From positions 7,165,001 to 7,229,000 of the forward strand of contig NC_056533.1 in the NCBI RefSeq assembly GCF_910596095.1: a DNA stretch of 64,000 bases. Reading direction: 5' to 3'. Of the stretch, positions 47,028 to 59,000 are shown piece by piece (within the stretch, counting starts at the first letter, position 1; each line of letters starts with the position of its first letter). Source of the stretch: Thunnus maccoyii. Taxonomy: Eukaryota > Chordata > Actinopteri > Scombriformes > Scombridae. Made by a program: the position numbers and the translations under genes. A model generated the notes under the pieces. The model made no database searches. It saw only the letters and a program-made list of their open reading frames with translations, and was not told the DNA's origin.

Positions 47028-47165
47028 TGGTTTTCCTCCTGCCAAGTGTTTTTTGACAGCCAGCCAACACGGTGTCCGTTGGCAAACGCATCAGCACCCG
47101 TAAACAACTGAGTGCTGCTGCCGCTGCTGCTGCTCCGCGGGTACGTCATGTGACGCTGCTGCGCT
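47028..47165 (-). promoter_or_regulatory. Probable non-coding first exon and promoter of slc7a6
   Basis: A local GC- and CpG-rich island with GCTGCTGCCGCTGCTGCTGC and CCGCGGGTACGTCA. It contains GTCATGTGAC at 47145-47154, an E-box/M-box-like site of the kind bound by USF or MiT/TFE factors. The exon would end at the donor near 47028. No gene of opposite polarity is seen upstream. Assignment is by splice-site logic only. Confidence 0.5.
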
Positions 47166-49133
47166 GCAGGAGCATCGTATGACTTCACTACACTAGACAC
47201 ATACATGCTGCATGTGTTGGGATTATTTTCAGATCAGAACATTTCTTCACTTACTGAAAAACCCATTTTGGTTGTCATGATTTATATGCGGGGCCCTGAA
47301 ACATTGTGTTTGTGTATTAGATTTCCAACACAGCTTCATTATGGAATGTATACAGGGCTAAGATTTTTATAGAAAAAGTGTCACAATCCTGAAAATATAT
47401 ATGTAAACAACTATTTGTAAGCACTCTGGAAGCCAACATTTAATTATGATTTTTTTTCTTTTTTATCATATTGTTGTTACTAGCTGATTTGCCACTTTCC
47501 TCATCATTTCTCTTATATTATAGTACCATAAACAGTCCTGTGAGATTGCCATTAAGACTAGCGCTGCTAGTGTGTGAAGAACAGGCGTGTAATTAGAGCT
47601 GTCCTGCTAGGAGCATGGGGCAGAGGGGATGGGCCTTTGAACAGTATGTGCCATTAGCATGTTAGTGAAGTGTCAGAGATGGTGCAACACACACACACAC
47701 AGATGCAGGCAAACTATGGTTTTGCGGAGGGAAACACAAACTCAATACTGTGCTGGCGTGAATTACAGGAGCCGTTCATAGAATACATTTTACTAGATAA
47801 TGGGTAAAGAAATGCTGGAAGAGGAAAAAACACAGCAACTATTAGTTATATTAAGTGTTAAATATATTATTTTAATATAAAACGTAATTTTACTATTACT
47901 CTTTTTATTTTTATTTCAATTTTATTTTAGTTTCAGAGCATGAAAGAGATTCAGGATTCCAGGTTAGCTGACATGTTACCAATAACAACAAATATTACAA
48001 TTACCATCTTAGAGAAGCTGCCCAGTGACAGACACACACAGAGAAGAGTGCCGCCTGCAGACACGCTGACACCACAGCAGTAAGAACCTACAGTATCAAC
48101 ACCAATCATGAATAACAGTAATTGTACTGTAATGCTTTATAAATCTACAATTGCTTTTCAGGCCACATTGGGGGAGGTGATGCCTTGAGAACACTCCTGG
48201 TTTGGGGCCATCTTTTATCACACTGTGACCTGACATGCTTCTGCTTTGGGTGGCAGTGTAGATAAAAGTCTTGTAAGAGAGTAAAAATAGGCCGCTTTTA
48301 AGTTTTTCTTGTGACCGTTAAGTCAGCTTCTTCCAAGATAGTACTGATTATCATGATGTCGAGGGAAAAGAAACCGTGAGCTGTAGCAGAGACATTGACA
48401 ATTTCGACGGCAAACAAGCAGCATGTTAGAGAAGAGAACAACAAATGTCAAACCCTGAGGGAGGAAACACAGGCACAGATAAGAAGGAGGGACGACTGAA
48501 CAGGAAAACAGCAAGCCTCGAATGTGCTTACTTTGCACTGTCATACACACACACACACACACACATTTAGACAAACAACCACTTGTTCCTTCTAAACAAA
48601 AAGATTTTTTTTATTAATTCTCTCTATATATATCCACAAAAAACTCAAATAATTCCAGACAAATTACAAAAGTTCACAATAGAAAACAAAAAAGTGCAAA
48701 CATCACAGTATCTAAAAGTTCACTTGAGGGTTCAGCTGGAGATGATAGTAATGCTTTATTAATTACATTACGTAGGCAGGAATTTGAAATTTATACTTTA
48801 ATCAGACCACATTCTGCTAACCTAATATAGTTTAAACTGTGGTTTCATTTAAGTGCCTTTTGGTCCATTTTGAATTATTGTTTTATTTGTATTACATTGA
48901 CTGAAGTTCTGGAACAATCTCAATGTTCATCCTTTATAAAACATTCAGCTATTATTTTACAATACAAACATACTGTATATGAAATGTCTTATAATGCATA
49001 TTACAACAATAGAAAAGATGACTTCTATATGAGGCGGCTTGTATAAACAATAAGCAATATAGTTTCCCATTCACTGAGGTTCTATAAGTACATTTTTAAA
49101 AGACTGAAAATCAAAAGTGCTACTTTAAAAGAT
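47166..49133. other. Intergenic DNA between slc7a6 and the ADGRG1-like gene
   Basis: No gene is supported. It includes short CA repeats (about 47690-47702 and 48543-48564). The right part may hold the ADGRG1-like 3' UTR. Confidence 0.5.
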
Positions 49134-49191
49134 TTAAAGGACCAGTGTGTAGGATTTAGTGGCAGCTAGCGGTGAGGCTGCAGATTGCAAC

Positions 49192-49226
<35 letters not shown>

Positions 49227-49524
49227 GCGTGTAGGAGAACCTACGGTGGCTTGGAAAAATGTGAAAGTCCCTCTCTAGAGCCAGTGTTTGGTTTGTCTGT
49301 TCTGGGCTACTGTAGAAACATGACAGTGCAACATAGCGGCCTCTGTGGAAGAGGACCTGCACTCTATATAGATATAAAGAGCTCATTCTAAGGTAACAAA
49401 AATACAACAATTCTTATTTTCATGGAAATATATACTAATTAAAACATACTTATGAATATTATATTCCATTTCTGCCAAGTCAGTTCTGCTAGATGCCACT
49501 AAATCTTACAGACTGGTCCTTTAA
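49134..49524. mobile_element. Inverted-repeat MITE with TTAA ends
   Basis: The left end TTAAAGGACCAGTGTGTAGG and the right end CAGACTGGTCCTTTAA are reverse complements with few mismatches. The similarity continues inward to the shared ATTTAGTGGCA/CTAGC motif. Both ends begin and end in TTAA, consistent with a TTAA-targeting non-autonomous element, though the superfamily is not proven. A degraded relative lies at 62275-62592. No long coding frame is real here. Confidence 0.75.
49193..49224. repeat. Poly(C) homopolymer, 32 bases
   Basis: An uninterrupted run of 32 C inside the MITE. The relative at 62275 has a mixed sequence at this position, so the run expanded in this copy. Confidence 0.9.
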
Positions 49525-50007
49525 AAATAGCTACAAAACAAAGTACAAAATTAAAAAGCTTATCTACGGTTCAAAAAATGACAGCAATTCGATAATAATA
49601 TATATTTTTTTCTTTACAGCTGATACAAAAGCAATCACAGTGCAATAAGCTGCAATTATTAAATTTCCCCATGTTTTTTTGTCTGGAAATGAAGACTTAT
49701 ATTGTCTTCATTTTACATTTTTAAAATCTTTAATCCCTAATCTCTTTCCCTTCTTTAACTAGACCCAGTCTAGGTATTTTACATATACACATATACAAGC
49801 TCCAGGCTTGTATTATGAGTCCTGAGTGATGGTTTGTGTTATTTCCTCTCCACTGACCCAGAGTGGAATCAAGTAATCAAGTCGCTTGTCAAATGGCACC
49901 AAGAGGTAACTAACTGATGGTTGATGTTAATGCTGGTGCATGACAAACCTTAACTGCTGAAGCTTTGAGTCTACCTGTGTGACACGTGCCACATCCTTTT
50001 AATCCAT

Positions 50008-53000
50008 CTAGCTCTTCTCCTGTAGCATATGATGTCTGGTGGATCCGGTGCTGGTACTGCCAAGGCCAGAGCCGCCAGCCTGTTTCCGCATCCAGTCCAG
50101 CATGTAGAAGCGCAGCATCAGGAGGAAGCCTGGGGGGACAGATCAGAACCAAGATTCATTTATTTTCTCTTCCTAGTTCAGCTTTTCAGAATCAATCTAC
50201 AGCACAGTGACTGTGAGTCTTTCAGCTACACTGATTTTAGCTTAACTCAATCAATAAAGGAAATGCACATACTCACTAGAGCATGTACACAGTGTTTGGA
50301 GGGTGATTTTGCTTCTGTTGTTTGTGAATGCTGCCTTGCAGACGTCTGATATTCTCTGTCTTGTATTACATTTATGAACTTGGACTTGCTTAAGTTATGT
50401 AGTTTTTCAATAGGCTTTGTTTTTTTTTTGTTTTTTTCACTTAGTTACAAAGTGTGTATTTCAGGGGGGAAAAGGATTCTTTCTTTTCCTATGAAATGTA
50501 TTTAAATCTTTTAATCTTTTCAGTGATATCATGTAATTTAATTGGTTATCAATAGGAGAGAACTTAGAGTAGTATCTGGTAAAATTAAATTAAAATTGTG
50601 TGTACTGTTTGCATGAAGCTAACTCATAACATAATGTCTCATGGAGCACGTGTGAATATAGGGCCATGCATACTCCAGATGTGGGTCTAAGCACTTGTGT
50701 TATTAACTGTCACATGTTAGCAAGTTGGTATAGAGAATACTATTTCTGAACTACCAACGTGCAGCAAAAACAGGGTTAATAAGTTGAGTTTTTGGACGTG
50801 AATCAACAATAAGTGTGCTGCATGTCAGAGGAAACAGCTTTTCTTCTGATAGGCACCAGTAATAGAAAGCCTTGATTAACCATGGCCATTGTCTCATTCT
50901 CACACTGATACAATGGACCACTGGCTCCGAATACAGTCAGCAATCTCTTGGAAAACAATGAAAATAACTCTGCCCAAAACCTGACTATATATAGTTAAGC
51001 CTTCTGTGACAGTGGTAAAAAAATACTGTAAAACTATGCAGCTTGTCATTGTTCATTCTAACTCTGTCTTCCTTTGGATCACTATATTTGCCTGTGTGAC
51101 AACAATGCCAAGTCTGGTGGCGGCATATGATGCCAAGAAATGCAATTCTTCTACCTTGAAATGAATTGAGGATGCAGGAGAGGAAGAGAATGCAATCAGA
51201 GAGAGGTGTGAAGTCCAGGAAGGTGAGACCCCAAGTTGTCCCGAAGAGGCAGCTGAGGCCCCAGATACTGAGAAATGCGACACGGTTCTGCTTCCATTCG
51301 TTCCTGGTGTGAATCTCCCTGTAGACCAGGACCAGCATCACAATGCCCGAGATCACCAGGATGGCCAGGACCGTCATATTGGTGAAATAATGCGCCAGCC
51401 AGGCCTTTTTGTTGTTTTTCATCCAGCACCTGGAAACACAAGATACCCTTAGAGAAAGAAAAGCAAACAATCCCAGAATAGTTTCCAAATTACTTATTTT
51501 TTTCTGAAACTGACATGACATCACTCCTCTACTGTCAAAATAAAGTATGTGGACTGTGATTTATGATACTGGCTTTTATTTGTACATTATCCAGGCATTA
51601 CTGCGTATGTTTCTCTATTTCGAGTATCATTGTAATAATAATCTTGCTTACATCAGATAAGGATTGGATACGTCATCGCTTGGCACCACCTCTCTCACGC
51701 CATAGACGTCACCCACTGCAGCCAGGATGATGATAGGAACAGCAGGGAGAACTGGAAAATACATTTTAAAGGTTATACACACATTACTATCATGTTTATC
51801 TTAATGTACCTTGAATTAAGAAATGTTACTTAACACACTCACTGTAGCCGACCAGGTTCCAGATGTACGGCTTCGGGGAGGGGTTGAAAACCATGCAGAC
51901 CAACCAGAAGGTGTGGAAAACCTCTATGCCCATCCAGACGAAGGAGCTGAGCAGGGCGTAGTGAAGGGCGGCCCCCACCCAGACGCACACACCTTGCCCT
52001 CCCACGTTGGCCAGGATCCCGGTGAAGAAGAAGAGCAGATTGAGGAGGGTGAGGGAAACAGCTAAGCCCAAGTGGATGGGTATGGACTGCTCATTAGATC
52101 GCCTGCTAGAGGCGAGAGAGAGACAGAGAGTGAAAGAAGGGGGGAGTGGAAATGGGTTTGTCGCATCATTCTTAAAGATCGTTTGATTTTCTGATACGCT
52201 GCATAAGCTCTGAAAAAGTAGTGTTACCTCCTCCTGAAGAGGAAGATGATGAGAGCGATACAGCTGATCACTGACACGGCGCAACCCAGAGATGTAATGG
52301 TGGTCAGTGCCAGGAGGTGGCGCACTGGTCGAGCCTCCAGTTGCTGTCATGGTACACAGAACAATGAGAAGAGAAACAGGGCCTTTGAACATCTAAATAC
52401 GCTGTTCATGCTTCTCTTCATATGTATTTTTTGGTGTGTTTCTTCTTCTTCTTCTTGTATAAAAAAGTATCAGTGTATTGGCTGTATATCTCACCACTAG
52501 GACAGAGAAGTAAGTCATGTGGTCACAGTGGCACTCGGTGTGTTTTGGTCCTTTCCCCTGTGTCTCACACCCGTCAACCAACCAATTCACCTTCATCGGA
52601 TCTACACAAAGAATTGAAACATACTTCGTTATCATGTATGGGATCGAGAGAGAAACCAATATATGTTATGTGAGAAATTTTGTGGGGTTTTTTTTAGTTA
52701 ATAAGGGGGTTCCAACCTTTCCTGGTGTCCCATGAGACACATTTCCTTGAATGTGTTTTCTGAAATGACACAAAAAAAGAGATGTAAGCTATTATTATTA
52801 TTTCACATGAAGACAGATGCTACAACATTTACAGTCATATCAAGAAAAGGTCAGGTACTTGGTAGTAAACACCGCACAGCTCAAGTCACGGTCAAAAAAA
52901 CCCCGACATGTCAGGTAGCATATTAAACGGTGGGTTTATGTGCGAAAGCGTCTTGATTGTCTTAAGCGTATAAACAACACCATCTGTTTTCACAAGATGT

Positions 53001-56000
53001 GAAGTAAGAAAAGAAAAAACCTCAAGTGGTTTTTGTGTGCTCTCTGTGTTGTTTAGGCAGCTTGAAACAGACGTCATGGAACAGGAAAGGAGCATCTATT
53101 TTCCTTTTTTTTTTCAACTGTGTTTGCAGCAAACCAACATTTGAGCGGTGTTAACGGACATGTACAGCGCAGACATTTGTTAGAGTTGTGTTTGTTACAG
53201 CAAGGGTTTGGCAGCATTTCAGGAAAAAATATCCAACTCCACTCACAGTAAAGGGCTTTCCATGCTGTCTGTGTGATCAATTCATAAAAGCACCTGTGGC
53301 CACCATTAAACAGTGAGCAAAACCACCAATTTTCCCTTAATTAGTTAACAAAGACAATTACATTCACTGTTTGTAGCATCAAACGCTTGAATTTTGAATG
53401 GGAGACTTTTTGCACCACATTTTAAAACAGTAAAATCTGAAAGTATAGATTTAGATGATATAAACTCTCATTCGCAAAAGCAAGCGGACTTACAGGAATG
53501 ACATCATGGTGGAAACTGATCTTGATTGGCTCAGGCAGATCTCTGATGACCTCGTTCTCCACGGTGATTCCTACCACGTCATTGAGAATGATGCCCTCTT
53601 TGTGACCCTCCTGAAACACACAACTCACATCTTTACCTTCCCACTCGTACAAGTCTACATATTCACATATAGGAAGAGAAGTGTCTCTTCTGTGTTGTGT
53701 GTGTTGATAGAGAGCAAACAGAGGCTCACCTGGAACAGGGAGTTGTTTTTGAAGAAGGTGCAGACTACTTTCTTATTGTTCTTTGCAGCTTGTTTTAGAG
53801 CAGGGGGCAGATGGACAGAGGTAACGGACTCTGGAGGAGCATCTTTCATGACCTGGAAAACAGAATATATAGAGTGAAGAGAATACATGAAAAGTATTCA
53901 GTTTAATAGATGTAGTAACATTGCCAGTAAATTCAAATGTTTTCACATTAAAATTGTGAGAGAAATCAATGACACGACTTGTTCCACCCTGCTGCTCTGC
54001 TTGTGAGAGTGTGCATCACAACCTCATGGTGTACACATTTGTAATGAGTAGATCTGCCTGTAGATTGCTACCTATGGCCGGGTACTTACACAAACGGATC
54101 TATTTTAAGATCATTTGGAAGAAAAAATGTCAGCTTTCCACATCCATCCTCTACTTGCCAGTGAAATGCTGTTATCTGTCTCTTTCATGTGGCTAGCCTC
54201 TCATCTATTTCCTCATCTTCAGTAAATCACCGTGCTAGACTTGAATGAAGCTGTTGAGAGTTACTCATTCACTGGGTTAAAAACCTCCTATAAAGTAAGC
54301 CAATGATTAAAAAATGGACGCACACAGTCACAGATGTGTGGCAGTCTACCAAGTAGAGCAATGTTATAGAGGGGAGGTGAGTGTAAGTCCTCTGTAGCCA
54401 TTGTAATGCTTCCTAAGCGCAACTAGAGGACAGATACACAGGCTGTGAGTTATTTTCTGGATTTATTAAGCACTTTGCATGTGAATTAAGAGAATATATT
54501 AAGCTATATTTTTAATTGTTCATCTTTAAACAGGAAAACTCTCATTCTACCCATTGCTGCCACTGAAGAGGAATTATTTTATACTTTTCATATACAGAAC
54601 CAGCTCTAGAAATATCACTAAATTATAAAGTCACTACTAAGAAATAAGCAACGCTACTACTACAGCTACTAATAATGCACTCTGAGAGAACTGCTGTGTC
54701 AGATGCATGATGACAGACTCTTCATGGTACCAGTAGGACTGCTGTGCAGCTTAAATATTTTTGAAGAGGACCATGTGATGCAGTTGAAACCTACAAAAAG
54801 CTTATAAGTGGCTATTTGAGTTAAGATTATTTTGCTACAGTGATTCATTTCACTTTCAGTTTACGTATAAGAGGAAATGTGCTTTATTTTTTGAATATGC
54901 TGCTAAAACACAAGAAGGAACCAGTGGGGTCACAGTCATGCTGATGTAGTCTGTGTAAACCACATCATATTTACTGGTAAGGCTTCTGTATTTTTCTTAC
55001 TCTAGACAAATACCAAAAATGAATTCATCCTACTAACTGTGTATCCAAAGTAGTGCATCAAAAATAGTTCCCAACAAATACGCTATTTACTTTGGTAGTA
55101 ATGTTTGCTAAAAGCTGTTTTAGGAAATTGTTTAGTCATTTAAAAAGTGAAAGTATGTATTTGTCATCTGTTTTTAAAGATTTACATCTTCAGTAGAAAC
55201 CAGTGAGCTGGAGGCTGACCACATCTTACAGCTCAGGGAAGATGAAAAGTATTGAGAGATGGACTAATGTACAGCTGGTTTTGGTCTTTTCATTAAGTCC
55301 TGGTATCCTTCTGAATGTGATAATGAGTCAACTCCTCTTTTTGTGTGTTTGTCTTACAGGCGAAGTGATGTTGTAGCCTCTGAAATCCTCCTTCATCTCC
55401 ACCTCAGAGCTGCGAGCACAGGGGGTATTCTTCAACCTAGACACACACATTAACACACACCACCATAATTTGACATGATAAACTGCAGTTTGAGATGGCT
55501 ATTATAAAACAACAATTGATTTTTTAACCCTAACACAGTATCAAGTTTAGTATCCTGTTTGTAGTCAAAGTTCGTTTTTTTCACTGACGCTTGATTACAC
55601 AAAGCCTCTAGACATTGGCCTCAGTAATTAAGACAAAGTCATATGAGGAAGGATGTTGACTAAAACACCCTGTCATGCTACTACGACAGTTAACGTCATG
55701 GCATATTTGAGATTAAAGAGAGAGGAAATTACATGTTGTCTTCCTGGCTCGTATTAGGACACAATGTTTCTGCAAAAAACAAGAAAGAAAGCATAGTTTT
55801 GACATGTCAAACACAATCAAAATCATTTGGATCATCTTTGGATTTTGAGTTGAACAAATCCATCCATCCTTGCATACATTTGACTGGACAAAGGGGAATT
55901 TTAACAATTAATGTGGAGAAACTGACTTTTTGTAGTCATCAATAACACAGAAAATCTTCACTTTACTTATAAAGAATAAAACTTATTCCATATACAGGTG

Positions 56001-59000
56001 AGATAGATAACATTAATCCTTCCTTACTGCAGCTTTTGTGGGTTCCATTGAACACGTAGGCTGTCAGTGTTTTATCGGTGACTAAATCACTTTTGATCAT
56101 TCCATTGACAATGCCGTAGGTTGCTTCTGGGAAGTTTTGGTCATTAGACAGCTCAGAGCAACAGGAGTCTGGCAGGCCAATGGGCTCGCATAGAATAAAG
56201 TTCTCTCCTCCAACCTGTACAACAAATAAGAAAAGACAAACAACAACAAGCTGCATTATGCTCTTCAACAAGGAATTAAGCTACTGTAGAATATACAGTG
56301 CAAACTGTACACATTCACTGTTTGTTTTATCATTTGCTGCTTTTCACTTGGTATTATCTTGATAATGCATCTGCCAACAGCAGTTACTTTTGTTTTCACA
56401 ATATCTATATTGTAGGAGGATGACTTCTTGCTATCCTCCCACATTGAGCAGGTTTAGAAAAATGTATTTGTCTTTGATGTTATGGAGCCAGATGATCATG
56501 AAGAGATACAGTGTGCCTGATCACTCACGGGTGATAAATCTGGCTTACATTAGCTTCTGAAGGTGAGAAGTTGCTGCATGCAAACATACTCCACAACAAA
56601 TCCTCATCTTGCCTTCTTCCGCCTTGTGTTACCTGCAATTTCATCTGGTCCCGCAATGGCTCCCAGTACAGACAGAAGTGACTTTCCCCCCTTGAATCAA
56701 GTCCATACTGGTTGAGGAGAATCACCTCAGACCGTGCACACTGAGCCGTGATCTGTCCACTGATGGACAGAGAGCTCTCATTGGCTGATATTAAGATCTG
56801 ATTACAGCCTGTAGACAGGTTGATGTTCAGGCTCAGGGAACCACTGCCATGTCGCCAGGTGCCACAAAAGTCCCAGTCATTTTCACTTGAAACTGGTGGA
56901 TGGAGAGACAAAAAGAGGTTGACAAACAGTAGCTTGATGTTTGGTTTTGTGTTTGAAAAATGACTGAAAATACATATTCAGTCTTAATAAGATATGTGAA
57001 TTCAATTTTGACACAATGGTGTTTTACACATAAACCCACAGACACACAGATGAGCTCACACTCTAAAAAATAAAAAAAAGTAACACCATCCTGACACACA
57101 TTTTTCATGTGTAGAAACATTCTTATTGACGCAAATAATGGTCAAGAAGATTTTGGGCTTGTGAAATAATGTTAAGAAAGAAACAAGCCTGTGGTTGATC
57201 ATCCTTTGTAAACCTGTGAAAAAGATCTGCATGAGAAAGTCCGCACATATCAACAGTGAGTTTACACAAAGACTCAGAAAAAAAACCTACTATGTGTGAA
57301 ACTGAGAGTGAACTTACTGTGAACTATTTCCATGAGTCACTGGTACGTACCATGTATGTACGGTGCAAATAGAGGTTAAGTCCATTTAATTATAGAACAC
57401 ATTTTAAAACAACAAATGTTGACCAAAGTCATTTACAGTGAGATGAGAATTACTATCAAATAAAATCACAGATATAATTATGAGGATCAGGAGGTAACAA
57501 AGAACGCTACAGGATGTTATTCCTTCCAGCTGTACAGTGACACCCTCAGTGTCCAGAGAGGGGACCACTCTGACAGTGAAGACATTATCCATCACACTGC
57601 CATTTGAACCCACACTGTGGTCAGAGATTACATCCGTAGTGATAAGAACTACCAACTACCGGTTTAACTCTCTAACGCCTGGGACACACTGGATGTGTGA
57701 GCAGCGCGCGTGCGTCGCGGAACCTCTTGCTTTTCATTTCAGCGCCCGTGTTAACAGGTAAGAGCAGCCACACAGCCTGCTGCGTCGCTTCATCTTGAGA
57801 TTCGAGGTCTCGACTATTTTCTCCATGTGACGCGCGCGGTTCTCAGCAGAAATAGACCGGGGAAAGAGAAAGATAAGACTGCCAGTGGCAGAAGCGCCAC
57901 AGCAGATGCGCTTCCTGTGTGGACGCTGCAAGCATGAGAGATGCAGCGGTTCAGCAACGCACACCCACTAATGAGGTTCACACATCCAGTGTGTCCCAGG
58001 CGTAAACAACAAGTTAAGAGATTAAGCTCTATTCTCGGTCCTCACACTTGAGAACTTTGTATGTGTGTTGGAGGCATAGTGCATGTCTCGGGCACGTTTT
58101 GAACGGACACTACAGTTCATCCAATCAACTTCAACTCAACACAAAATTGTCGACTCCAGATATTCTTCATGTGAAGTGTTTAGGGAACATTGGTAAATTA
58201 TAGCGTCTACTGATAGCCTGTGTATGAGGCATTTAGGGAACATTGGTAAATTGTATCATCTACTGATAGCCTTCATCTGAGGTGTTTAGGTAAATTGTAG
58301 CATCTACCAATAGTCTGCCTGAGAGGCATTTAGGGGACGGGCACAACTCTCTCTAGGTATTGAAAAATCGTCCTGTTCCGAACACACATGTTTAGAACAG
58401 GCACTGCAATAGTGTACACTTAATTCTAACATCCATGGACAATCATGCACATTACTACCGAAGCAATTCCACCTGACTTGCACTAATGTACAGTGTATTA
58501 TAGCATAACATCACTGAACAGTGTATACTCAGCAAATAGTATATTATAGTTATGGTTATATCTCTAGTCTCTATTCTATTTATTCTTTAAATTGTATTTG
58601 TTTCTTTATCTACCTTACTGTTTTTGTATTTTGATTAATGTCAAGTGGCTGCTGTAACATTTTAATTTCCCTTTGGGACTAATAAAGTACTTTGTCTGTC
58701 TATCTAATGAAAGCATAGGATAAAAGTAAAAGACTTCTGGTATTTTTATGGCTGGGCTTGTCTGTGGCGTACTTGAATACGGGGCGGGATCAGTAAGAAT
58801 ACATTATCATACATTACGGGTGGCCGTGTTAGAGGCCGTGACAATCAAGGCCAATAACATTCGCTACTTTCATCCCTTTTAGACAAAGGGCATTTCCTGT
58901 TATGCACTGGCAGTTTGGAAATCATGGTGAGAGCTCTTCAGAAACTTAGTGTTTTCTGGGGCATGAAGACTTTCATATATGACTACAGCAGCTCACATAG

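Noticed and set aside
49156-49410. Frames with poly-Pro or poly-Gly runs
   Set aside because: Produced by the (C)32 homopolymer inside a MITE.
55963-56271. Minus-strand frame beginning with a hydrophobic leader (MLKSIMQLVVVCLFLF...), possible secreted protein start
   Set aside because: The leader is intron sequence. The acceptor TTGTTGTACAG at 56215 opens the real exon, which joins in phase with the PLL exon of the ADGRG1-like gene.
57404-57655. Minus-strand frame with a hydrophobic segment, possible membrane-protein exon
   Set aside because: It lies in intron 1 of the ADGRG1-like gene, cannot be joined in phase with the flanking exons, and matches no family I recognise.
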